Of a stretch of 60,000 bases of DNA, positions 49,137 through 59,530 are shown in pieces. The notes below the pieces were generated by a model. That model did not search any database and had not been told where the DNA came from. It worked only from the letters and a program-made list of their open reading frames with translations. The translations under genes and the position numbers were made by a program. Numbering within the stretch: the stretch's first letter is position 1; every line of letters begins with the position of its first letter. Origin of the DNA: Nematostella vectensis (lineage: Eukaryota; Cnidaria; Anthozoa; Actiniaria; Edwardsiidae); contig NC_064038.1 of NCBI RefSeq assembly GCF_932526225.1, positions 9,301,070 through 9,361,069 on the forward strand, written 5' to 3'.

Positions 49137-52100
49137 TTACTCGCATTTTAAGTGCTTAAACTTTTCAGGAATTTCAATTCTGTTGATTCCATCTGCACTC
49201 CCCCTCTCTTTCGGTTTGTCTTTAATATTTCCAGGGGGAGTCAAGCCATGCTCTTCTAGGATCTCAGGGGGGAGGGTTGGGTACACGTGAATGTACCTGA
49301 CTCGGACCATCCCAAGTGACTTCATGATTTTGAAGACGATCGCGCTGCATGCACCAATAAGTAAACACATGATGATCACCCCAAAAATAAAGTACAAAGT
49401 GTCCAAGAAAATATTACGCACAGCATCTACGTATTTCTTGGACTCGTATTTTAAAGATTGTTGATATTCAGTACTATTGTATTCCTCATATTTTTTACTG
49501 TCTAGGCGTGGCATGATACAAGAACTGAATGACACTTCTGGGAAGTCCGGAAATTCTGGGACACACGTGGAGTTTTCTCTCTCGAGGTTACAGAGGCGTT
49601 TGTTGAATTCTTGGAATCTTTTACGCTGAGCCTCGTTGAAGTTTTCCAATACCGCCTTGTATCCATCCAGGGTTCGTTTCATAGACTTCTTGTACATCTT
49701 CATATCAAGCGTGTTGAGAAACTTGATATGATCAGACAGAGCGTGGTTGGTAAAATACAAATCCGCGTCGAGTCGAGCGGAAATGATCCTGAATCCGCCA
49801 AGCTCTTCGATTACAGTTACATTAACCACATTAAAGATAATCACGATTGCAAAATAAAAGCCCGCTGCAGCTATTGCTATCACGATAATCATGGGAATTA
49901 AGTTGGTGCGGACGATTTTCTTTTGAAGTCCCTTAACGGCAGTAATAAACTGAATAAGGATGATCGCCAGGAAGTCAAAGATCCTTTGCAGGATATTCCT
50001 AACGCGCTCGGTATTGGACGGTTCTTGGAATTCATAAGCATCATGTTCCACGTATTCTTCGAAACCGTGCATGAGTCGCATAGCTATTTGGTAAGTCTTC
50101 ATACTTCGATACACTAAGAGTAGGATGTCCACAATGGCAAGAACATACAAAACGGCAGATCTAGTCGTGGCAAATATCTCAGCGTGGTAAGAATTAGCCG
50201 AGTTTTTTAGCTTTCCTTCTCTTTTAAGTTTCTCTTCTTTCTTGGTATCTATATGTTCCTCAAATGAGTCCCCCTGTTCTACATTATAGTGCCTCCCACA
50301 TTGATCTGAAGTTATGATTGACCCGTTGTCACTTATGTTTTTTGGTGATTCCCCATCAGTTTCTTCGAAGAAAATACGTTGTGAATCTTTCGAAGAATCA
50401 GTGGAATTTTCGCCAAATAGCTCGTCGGCATCCTCTGAGGAACAGAATGCACTAATGTTTACACTTGCACAATGTACTTCCCCTTGATAGCCTTGAAAGC
50501 TGCAAATAGATGAAATGCTACTTTTCAGACCTGTCTTTGCAGATTGACTCATGTATCGAAGAGGGCACAATAAAGCAGTAGAAAGAGGGTGCGTTGGGGG
50601 TCTTCCACTGGCCATGGCCGCCTTGAAGTCGGCGAATCCTGCTTTTAACTCGTCTAATTTTTCATTAATGTTTTTCTCGAGATCAGCCAAGCCGTTTTTA
50701 TCTACGGCACCAACGTAATCAAGAAAATCGATGAATTTGTTGCTAGAAAAACTACGCCTCATTCTTGATGACACGCGCAGAGCTCGCTCTATTCTACGAT
50801 TATGTTGCTGTTCTGCCATGTGGGATAAGGCTGTAATTTGCATAAAGTTTTCACTGATTCCTCTCTTCCTCCTTTTATTCTTATAATTGCCCTTGAAATT
50901 ATAAGCGGTCCTTGGGAGTCCAAACCAGTTATTGTCATACACTCTCCGCCCGTACAACTCAATGTCTTCCTTGAGATTTCGGACTCGTTGTTTGGTGGAC
51001 TCTGAAAAGCTGTGAATTGTTCCTTTCACCTTTTTTTCTAGAATATCTACCTCGTCAGTGACTCTCTCAATGATCTTCCTCGTTAACTTGTTGAACATCT
51101 TTATGTTGTTACCTTGCAGAGCACAGCTCATATTGTAATAAAGCCATTTCCTCTGAACTTCAAGATAGTAGTCACATGATCTTTGTACATCATTTGATTG
51201 GTCAACACTCGATTTGATCTCTTGCTCTCTGAACTGATCCATCCTTAAGGCCATAGATCTTCCTTGATTTACTTTGCTTTGCACGAAGCTTCTGTAGTCC
51301 CCGATTATCTCCAAGTTCTTTGCGTGTAGCAGGGTCAATAGGGCTAATGCCATTGAGAAGTTGAATACTAAACTATAAACGGTCCTTACAGTTACAACGA
51401 ATATCACAAGAATCATATGGCGACGCTTCAATCTGTTAGGATCCTTTGGGATTTTGCTGTCACTCTTTTGCTTCACCCATACGTATCCACCCCAGGCTCT
51501 CCTCATTTCTGGTCCCTTAGGTGCGGTTATTTGAGCGTATACAATTAAAACAACCAAACCCATAACGACACACCCAGTAATGACGAACAAAGGTGTTAGC
51601 ACCTTCCATGGGTCACGCCTTTTGTCGGTTCCCTTGCCTTTTAAGCCAGACCTTGCATTCCGAGTCATTTTATCAACTACTGCAATCTGAAGTTTGTATT
51701 CCTGCAGCGAATCAGTTAGGTACACCGAGAACAAACGCTCTTTGTCGTCTAAGCCTTTTCTGGGGATATCTATCTTGAAGTTGAACTTCTGCTCAGGGCA
51801 AAGAAAAAGTAGATCACTCTCCACCACCTTGACCCGGTCGATCTCGTCTATCACCTTCAGACCGATCACGCTAGGGCAAGCTGAAAGACGCCCTTTCAGC
51901 GTTATCATCCACGAAGTATTTGTCCTATTAATACTGCTGCGAAAATGCTTGTCATTTTTAAAAGTCTCTTCATTGCTGATAAACTTGAGTATGGGCATCT
52001 TATCCGAGATCTTGAATGTCAATGTCGGTGGATAGGTGGCGTTTCCGATTTTATATCGGATCTCAGCAAAGCGACCGTTTCCGAGATGTTTAACCTCAGA

Positions 52101-53389
52101 TGTTGCTATGCTACTGAAATCATTTCTAAGATATTTCTTCCATGAATTGAGCTTGTTACAAGTCCCACGATCTTGCCAAAATCCATTACTGACATGTACA
52201 GAGAACGGTGTGACTGGTTGAATCTTCCTGGAATGTGAACCTCGCCCTAAAGGTGGTCCCCCTATATAACTCATGTCTGATACCTGGTACTGAAACTCTT
52301 TGCGCGTATCATTCCGGTTTGCTTTGAGGAATATTTCGGGACCTAAGTTTATATTGTTGTCGTGTGTGATCTCTATGAAGTCCAGGAAATTAGTTCCAGC
52401 AGATTGATCATTGCGCTTTATCTTCCCAATCCTCGTTGAATCAATTGTAATCCTCACCCACCGAGAAGAGAATCTCCCTCTGGCCTCCCTTATTCGATAG
52501 CGAATAGTATATAGACTTGTGGGTTCTTCATGTTCTAGATAACAGTTAAAGTGTAACCGTAAATTTCCAGAGTAGCTGGGGTCAAGCTTGAATTCGCTTG
52601 TCTCTCCCCGAGCACATTTTTTTGGCTCACGCTTTGCACCGCAATTTCCTGCGTAGAAGAACTCACAAGGCTCAATGCAGTTCTTGAAACAACACGAGCA
52701 GCTGTCAACTTTATCCATGCTCCCCTCCACACACTTACTGCAATTCTCCTTTCTGCATTCAAGACAGGTTCTAAAGGCTAGTCTGCACTCGGCACTTGAA
52801 AACACATACAGTGAAGTGTCCTTAAACTGATCCTTGCTTTTCCCAAACAGATCTTCAAGCACTTCAACATAGTTTGTACAGTATAACCTGTTGTCTGTCT
52901 CCAGTAAAGAACAGTTATTAGGCGTCCCGCAAATCGCATTGTTCTCCGCTAAATGGCACCGTCTGTTTACTGTTCTATAGAGATACAATTCTCCCGCTGA
53001 GGCGTACTTTGGACACAAATTAATGTTGCTTTCTCGGCAAAGTTCACTTGTTACCATTGTCTGGCGCCCTGAATGAACCTTGTTGGTAAGAGTGTAGTAA
53101 TTCGGGGCAGGATAACGGCAATAGCGTGTGCGAATCTCGTTGACGCCGGTTATTGATTTTATCAGAGGGTTTTCGTCTCCGTTACGACCGTCGTAGTCCT
53201 TGTATATAGGTGTCAAGTGCGACTCTAATAGTTGTATGTCAACCAAGAAGCCCGTTTCACGGCTTAGGGTTATTGTTGGAGTTGAGGTGTCTCTGATTTC
53301 AAGGGTTTCTTGTGTGCGGTTGACACGTAGTCGGTTTTCCATCAGTACATTGGCGGAGCCTGGAACTAGCACTTTGGCGCCAAGGCGGG
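49137..53389 (-). CDS. Minus-strand gene exon 7 (large terminal exon)
   Basis: The acceptor is tttccttag. It gives 1417 codons with no stop, from [12 protein letters not shown] to HLKCE at TAA 49137-49139. Contents in order: a beta-rich outer region; a Cys-rich cluster (about 612-669); a second beta-rich region; two membrane segments; a large outer loop that is helical/charged and carries RRKRG; then three membrane segments separated by an outer loop with a NSTC sequon; and a cytosolic tail with YPTLPPE. A 4.25-kb uninterrupted exon after six small ones is unusual. Open frames on the plus strand across it are shadows. Confidence 0.93.
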
Positions 53390-56300
53390 CTAAGGAAAGA
53401 AGAGAAGAAAAAGAAAAGGAGATGATTTAAAATTATGGTAAGATGAAGATAATAATAGTAAGATAAAGGGTGGATTTGAGGTACCGTAGTGGTGATGAAT
53501 GTAACTTGAAGGTGAATAAAGCCAACGTGCATTTGAGAGTAAGGCCCTCTATGGCAGAGGTAAACATAATGGTTTAAGTGATGTTATAGAGAAGGTGAAG
53601 GTGAAGATAAAGGTGAAGGTGATTGTGAAGGTAAAAGGTAAGGGTTAAGGTGAATGTAAACGGTAAAGGTGAAGTTAAAGGTGAAGTTGAAGGTAACGGT
53701 GAAGGTGAAGGTGAAGGTAAAGGTAAAGGTAAAGGTAAAGGTGAAGGTGAAGGTGAAGGTGAAGGTGAAGGTAAAGGTAAAGGTGAAGGTGAAGGTAAAG
53801 GTAAAGGTAAAAGTGAAGGTGAAGGTAAAGGTAAAAGTGTAGGTGAAGGTGAAGGTTAAAGGTGAAAGGTGAAAATGAATGGTACATTTAAGGTAAAGGT
53901 TAAGGTTAATGCTTAAACAAAGAACAAAGTTTAAACAAGCTATTGAAAAGGAAGCATGAAGCTGAGGGCAAAGGTTGAAGTTGTAGTGAGGGCAAGGTAA
54001 GGCTAATTAAACCTACGTGTTCGACGTTTTACGTTGTTGGTGTTTAAGCTCGGTAATACAAGGAAAGCAATGAACTCCTCGATTCATTTTGGTGTAATTT
54101 TTTTCACTTACTTTGAATAATTTCTGACGTGTTTCCCTTTTTGGCTCGTGTCAAGGGCTTGGATATATCTGCAATTGGTAACAGGTACTTGAACCTTACA
54201 TCATTATCTCATTTACTAAGTTCATTACATGACTTACCTACACACAATCGGTCAAACGTCATTCCGCAGGGAAATTTTTGGTATTCAGTCTTGTCACACT
54301 TTTTACTGCACGCTGTAGAAAACGATTAACCAAGCATTATATTCTCCAATCGATTTCTATATTTTTACAAGACAAGAAACCGTTTGCAGCATTATATTAT
54401 TATTTTATCATTCGTATTTTCTCGTAAATATGGAATTTGTCCTTCACTCTAGTATTGCGTGGCAGGGGGATTCTGACGTGACAAAAGAAAATGAGAGAGA
54501 AACAGAGCCTCTGGGTAAATATATTCATTTGTCAAAATTCATGCGACAGCCGAGCCACCCCAGCCTTTACATGTATCACAAAAATGCTGTCAATACAATG
54601 AAACGTCCCATTTCATGACGGTAATTAAACTTCTTTATGAAAACATGCTCTAGAGCGTATAGCTATGACCCTACCCTCCCGCCTACCCTAAATTTAATTG
54701 GCTACGCGCCTTTGACTCGTGTGAAGCTTTACACTCGATATAACCTAGTCTACCTCACCTACACAGAGGCGATCTCGCTTTCTAGTGCATTTCGCTGCTT
54801 CGTAGAAGTTTTCTGGGCATGGTTCGTTAATAGTACATGCTGTAAAATAAGAACAAGCTTTAGCTTACGAATTAAAGGCCGATTTAGACAGCACGATTTA
54901 GTCGTATGCGACACAAACTAACTTTCGTAGTCGAGTATCGTAGCGGAGTCGTAGGCTGATTTATACTATACAGCTGTTGTCGTGTCGAAAAGTGTCGCAT
55001 ACAACTAAACCATGACACCTCTTCTTGAATGGGATATTTTGAATGGTGGCCGCTGAATGGGGTGGCATCTTAAGCCACATAAAAATGTTTTCTTTTTTGT
55101 CACCTCCCGCCATCGGAATATGTCGCATGAAACTTTTCAGCCTTTCTCTGTAAAATCGCTAGAGATGTATTTTGAATTTCGCCTTCTTCTACAAGAATTG
55201 GCGAATGATAGACTTCCAAATTATAAAAACATAAATAAAAATAAAAGTAAAAACCACGAGCCCGCATGCTCTCGATGAAGGAATCGCGAAATCCTTTTTT
55301 ATGTGGTCGTGATGGGTGATTATTTATCTGTGTCTTCTTCTTTTTGTTGACCCTGTTTTATGGTTTATCTCATTCCAGGGGCGGATCTAGCTTTTCGCTA
55401 TAAAGGGGGGGTTTGGCTCAGTGACAAAGGGATGAGGGGTATTTTTTTTTTGTTACACATGGCTTTCTGGAAGCACAAAGGGGGGGGGGGGGTAAACCCC
55501 CTAAACCCTCCCCCTACGCTAGTGCATTCTCTTTTTTTGGTTGTTAGTATTTCTGTTCAACTCAGTGCCGTAGCAGACCTCGAAATATTGGGGGGCACAA
55601 TATAGAAGGGCACGCCCACGTTCCTACTGGTCATTTCCTTATAATTCTTTAAAATATACTATTCATTAGGGGCACATGCTTTTAATGCTCCCCCCCCCCC
55701 CGATACGACTCTTCCACTTACGTCTGCAAGTAATTCCGTCGCCCCAAAATCCCTCATTGCATATACATCTGTATGAGCCCACGGTGTTTGTGCACGTCGC
55801 GTTTTGATGGCATTCACTTCGACCAGTCTTGCATTCATCGATGTCTAGAGGAAAAAAACCAACATTACTTGGGTAATAATGCAAATCACTTAAAGATGTG
55901 CACAAACATATATATGTATCAATACGAGTGGTAGGGGAGGGGATAAAATCAGACGCGACACATGTTAGACTACGACAGGCCTGTTTAGAGACAAACGTCA
56001 CGCTCCTTTCTCGTAAGGTGTTGAGCACTGTTTGGGATAGGGATACATCCACCTTTTTGTCTGTATTTGTGTTTATATTGTTATTACCATGTAACTGCTG
56101 ATTCCACCTTGTACAAATGAACTACATGTCTATGTCAACATCAACGTATCGCCTTCACGAACATCTTGCAGTTAAAAAAAACCTGTATGATCAAAATAGG
56201 GACCAGCTCCACCTACGGTACCATCCTGCGCAGAGCTTTCTATGTCGCTCGTATACACTGCTCCACATAAAAGCAAAGTAAACGAGCGACATAGAATAAA

Positions 56301-59300
56301 GCCCTGCGCAGGAGGCTACACCTGCGGGGGCTGCGACTGTATCACGTTTTTTTTTTTGTTATAATATTTATATTTGCTCACTAACCTTTACACTTATTGT
56401 CGCTCATCTGGTAGCCATAGTAACAGATACACTGGTTTGTGTTGACGTCACAAGCAAAGTGGCATGAAAAGGAGCATGGGGCGAGAGTGTCCAAGGATGA
56501 GGTGGCCTGAGACACAGCTGAAAAGCCATTGATAAAAATGGGTTCAGAATGGATGATAATTGGATTCCATTAGGGGGAAAAGCAATGAAAACAAAAGCTT
56601 ACCAAATTGCTCGAACACGTCCAGTTTTCCTCTCCAATCACGTGACACAATCAGTCTCCCATGATGCTCCTCGCTGAAAAAGATTTTGCTCCCAGGTCTC
56701 ACAAGCCGCGAGGGCACATTGATTACGATTCGAGCCCGCGGTATCGAAAGCGTACTCGCTGCCATGGCAACGCTAATTATGGACAACATAAGAAGACCTG
56801 ATGCTGTCGCTGTGTTTTGTCGACGTCGATCGACGCCAGTGACCTCACCTCTACTCTTTCCTTCTTTTAATTTTTCATATTTTATTTCTTTCCTTTGTAG
56901 CTTGTCCTGAATAATGCTTCCATGTTCCTCTTCAGTTAGTGTTTGCTTGTGACTTTCTTTCGCTACATTTTTCTCCTTCTTCTTTTCATGAGTTTTCTTT
57001 ATCTTGCTTGCGAACTGCAGTTTTTCCTTCTTCTTGACTTGTTGAGACACCGGTGTAGGAGTCTCATCAGTTTGACTCGGTACCTCAAAAACCTGCAGTC
57101 TGTCTGTAAAACAACAAAAAATGCAACGTCCTTTGCATTAATAAAAACGTAGCTTTGACTTGACGCCGGTAATGGGCACGTTTTAAAACAGCCCTTAATG
57201 AAAATATTTATCATTTATCAAAATATTCCCGTATTCAACCATATTCTGAAGTAATGTTCGTAGCTTTTTGTCCTATAAGGAGCAGATGTGTGTCAGGTAT
57301 TGTTTGGAGAATGCCGGATAGGGAAGATATTTTAGTTTAATTTGAAAAGATTGCTATTTTGTGGCTGTAAGTTTTTTGTGATTTTGTGGCTGTAAGTTTG
57401 GATTTTTGTGCTTTCACGGATTTTATTTATTTTGTTGGGGCTATGTACCTTCTATGAGTTGAGAACGACTCCGTGTCTTTTCTGAGTCCGATTCGTAACG
57501 TCCACGTCCGTGCCTTCTCCAGCAACAAGTGAAGACTGCGCATGCTACGATGAGAGCTAAGCCCGCGGCCGCGATTCCTCCAACCAGCTGCCACTGAAAG
57601 GATTCGGGCTCATGGTACTATAGACATAATGACATAAAGTTTATATTGCGATGGTGCTGATCAGCTGATCGCGTTTGTCTACTACCCAAAGACTAGGGGT
57701 AGGTGTCTCAAATAGTTTTAGCACTCATTCTACCAATTCCTTATTAGGACATCAGATACCATATTTAGGAATCCGCTTCAATCTTCCTTTTTTCGCTTTA
57801 ATTTCTTATAGAACAGTCGTAGTCGAGAAAGTCAATGCCGGTTTATTTCATCAATGCCGGTTTATTTCATCAACAAAAAGTGATTCTTACATTGGTACCT
57901 TATCATATTGTAATGAGGAGTCTACTTAAAAGCAAAAATGCTTATAGTCAGTAGACCCCTTTGTCTTAAAAATATTACATGTATATGAGAATGGATATAT
58001 TACTTATATAATTTGTCGATGAACTAATTGCATGAGTGTTTTTAAGAGCTCTTTTTTGAGAGCTCTTTTAAATTGTTGTAAGGATTTTGACAATTTTGTG
58101 TTTGGACTTAAGCTGCTCCAGACTTTCAGACCCCAGTAAGAGATGGAGAATTGACCTCGTCTAGTTATTCGTAGAGATGGTCGATAATCACATGAGTTCC
58201 TGGTAATGTAATTGTGGATTGTATATTATTTTGTAGTAACAAAAGTAACATTGCGGTTTCTAGTCAAGTCAACGATATGCAACCAAGTTCTCGGTACGGC
58301 ATTTCATGTCTGACCACCCCACCCACCAACCCAAATCAAACTCAACCTCCCCCACTCCCACCCCCAAATCAAACTCGACCTCCCCCACCCCCACCCCCCA
58401 AATCAAACTCGACCCCCCCTCCAGCCCCGCCCCCAAATCAAACTCGATCTCCCCCCACCCAACCCCAAATCAAACTCGACCTCCCCCACCTCCACCCCCC
58501 CTCGAACAGAAAGACGGCAATTGGACACAGTCCATAACGACTACGAGAAAATATGAATTAAAAGTAAACAGAAAGATAAGCCAATCATGTATATTGTTTT
58601 GTTCCTATATCAGCAGTAGTACTGATAGTACCCGTTGAATAATCCACTCTTTGCAAACCCTATAAAGGCTTTCCTCTTAATCCCATTAGATGTACTGCAT
58701 CTTACCACTTGTATATCTACGACTGTATTGTTTGCCAGCAGTTTGTAAAACACCTTGACGCGGCCCCGATCTTTGTAGTCATTCCCAGATATGTACACGC
58801 TCAATGAAACGTTTGAACTTTCACGAAACTCAATATTACCCTGCAACATTAATGATATCAAAGTTATGCAAAACAAATGATATAGATATCATATAGGTCA
58901 AGTATAGACAGCCGTTTATCCAAGCTTTTTGACACTGTACAACACTCTAACGCCGCCAAAACAAATGCGCAAATAAACCAAAAGAGCAATGGAATGACAT
59001 TCGCTCTAAATTCGATTCACGTGATTATACGAAGCAACTGCGGTACGAACCTCAAAAATGACAAGAATTATGCAGTTATATATATTCCCAAATAAAAAAT
59101 ATATTTTCCTTATATAGATTCCTTTTATGGAAGTGGCCGCGTTTGAAAAAACTACATATTTTGGATAAAATTTCTTGATATGTTACTCTCTTTTTACATG
59201 CAATTTACAATGACACATTGGATAGTTATCCCCCCCTTTACCCCAGTGGAAACACGCTTTGCTTTGTGGCAGCCTTTCCCTAGTGTGAGCCTACATGTCC

Positions 59301-59509
59301 ACGTAAACAGGCCCTAAACAAGTAAATAAGGCACTTACGTCCAGATTATTACGCACGAAAAATATTTTTGGAGAGAAGGAAGCCAAGCTGCTGTTAGTAT
59401 CCATTCCAGGGAACCCATTATAGTGCAAAACTTCTGTGAATGGTTTCCCGGCGTGGGCGTACAATACAAGGGAAACCAACCAGAGAGCTAGGGGGTACCA
59501 AGTTACCAT
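49137..59509 (-). CDS. Multi-pass membrane protein with EGF modules, family not recognised (1827 aa)
   Basis: Seven exons on the minus strand: 59509-59339, 58840-58706, 57617-57449, 57103-56603, 56517-56386, 55844-55722 and 53389-49137. All have GT/AG borders and matching phases; the total is 5484 nt. The order is: signal peptide (1-20); short ectodomain; membrane segment (about 112-135); cytosolic Lys-rich loop; membrane segment (about 257-276); ectodomain with two EGF-like modules (about 345-410, the second calcium-binding, DIDEC) and a Cys-rich block (about 612-669); membrane segments at about 1006-1029 and 1068-1099; a large outer loop with a furin-like RRKR site (1250-1253); segments at about 1488-1505, 1573-1602 and 1737-1766; and a short cytosolic tail. 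A further hydrophobic stretch (about 1547-1564) may not cross. The topology puts EGFs and glycosylation sites outside. No enzyme motif was seen. The exon join is inferred and a two-gene split remains possible. Confidence 0.72.
53580..53885. repeat. Hexanucleotide minisatellite (ggtgaa/ggtaaa)n
   Basis: About fifty tandem units of ggtgaa or ggtaaa in mixed order, in intron 6 of the minus-strand gene. It is stop-free on both strands, so it produces Gly-Glu/Gly-Lys and His-Leu/Tyr-Leu frames that are not genes. Confidence 0.95.
54879..55011. mobile_element. Hairpin (MITE-like) element in intron 6
   Basis: gatttagtcgtatgcgacac at 54895-54914 is inverted as gtgtcgcatacaactaaacc ending at 55011. 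Phrases aggccgattta and aggctgattta also recur nearby. Boundaries are uncertain and no duplication is visible. Confidence 0.55.
55376..55700. repeat. Probable degraded dispersed repeat with G- and C-runs
   Basis: Starts ggggcggatctagctttt, passes two G-runs (the longest at about 55482-55492) and ends near a C-run at 55690-55701, in intron 6. The layout resembles an old transposon fragment. The family is not identified. Confidence 0.4.
55722..55844 (-). CDS. Minus-strand gene exon 6 (calcium-binding EGF)
   Basis: One complete calcium-binding EGF domain on a single phase-1 exon, as is usual for the family: DIDEC start, six cysteines, and the N-x-x-G-S-Y/F-x-C hydroxylation/calcium motif (TNTVGSYRC). 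The donor is agac|GTAAGT, phase 1, completing a proline codon with exon 7. Confidence 0.95.
56224..56313. mobile_element. Short hairpin element in intron 5
   Basis: tcctgcgcagagctttctat followed by gtcgctcg at 56224-56251 is mirrored by cgagcgacatagaataaagc followed by cctgcgcagga at 56283-56313. Arms are about 28-31 bases with a 31-base loop. MITE remnant or stable RNA hairpin. Confidence 0.65.
56386..56517 (-). CDS. Minus-strand gene exon 5 (EGF-like)
   Basis: The acceptor is gcttttcag; 44 codons. The cysteine pattern [18 protein letters not shown] and [12 protein letters not shown] is that of a short EGF-like or complement-type module ending in the usual KCK before a calcium-binding EGF. 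The donor is aaag|GTTAGT, phase 1. Confidence 0.82.
56603..57103 (-). CDS. Minus-strand gene exon 4 (Lys-rich loop and membrane segment 2)
   Basis: The acceptor is gttttacag. It encodes about 98 charged residues, with Lys/Glu runs likely helical or coiled, then the hydrophobic [17 protein letters not shown], then an outer segment with [10 protein letters not shown]. The donor is tttg|GTAAGC, phase 1. The second hydrophobic span could instead be the signal anchor of a separate shorter product. Confidence 0.78.
57354..57402. repeat. Short direct repeat in intron 3
   Basis: attttgtggctgtaagttt occurs twice, about 23 bases apart. Confidence 0.75.
57449..57617 (-). CDS. Minus-strand gene exon 3 (membrane segment 1)
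   Basis: The acceptor is gtctatag. It encodes YHEPESFQ, then a strong hydrophobic span with [19 protein letters not shown], then the stop-transfer cluster [10 protein letters not shown] and a Ser/Arg-rich tail. The donor is gaag|GTACAT, phase 1. Positive charge after the span predicts the N-terminus outside. Confidence 0.78.
58309..58502. repeat. C-rich minisatellite, unit about 33 bp, in intron 2
   Basis: Five to six units of caaatcaaactcgacctccc followed by variable CCCACCC runs. It lies between exons 2 and 3 of the minus-strand gene. Pro-rich plus-strand frames across it only reflect the repeat. Confidence 0.9.
58706..58840 (-). CDS. Minus-strand gene exon 2
   Basis: 45 codons ([10 protein letters not shown] to VVDIQV). 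The acceptor is atgttgcag and the donor gtg|GTAAGA, phase 0 at both ends. It has two N-glycosylation sequons (NVS, NNT) and no cysteine. The frame remains open past the donor, but the GTAAGA site and the phase-0 partner favour splicing here. Confidence 0.72.
59339..59509 (-). CDS. Minus-strand gene exon 1 (signal peptide)
   Basis: 57 codons. The start [20 protein letters not shown] is a textbook signal peptide with likely cleavage after AHA. The donor is ggac|GTAAGT, phase 0. An acceptor-like ttttcag ends just 5' of the ATG (exon edge at about 59530), so a 5' untranslated exon probably lies further up. Confidence 0.8.
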
Positions 59510-59530
59510 GTTGTCAAAATGAATGTGGAC

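Noticed and set aside
49611-52221. Plus-strand frames of 61-113 codons
   Set aside because: Shadows of the large minus-strand exon.
53650-53887. Gly-Glu/Gly-Lys and His-Leu/Tyr-Leu frames
   Set aside because: Translation of the hexanucleotide array.
58214-58638. Proline-rich plus frames resembling a low-complexity protein
   Set aside because: Translation of a C-rich minisatellite inside an intron of the minus-strand gene.
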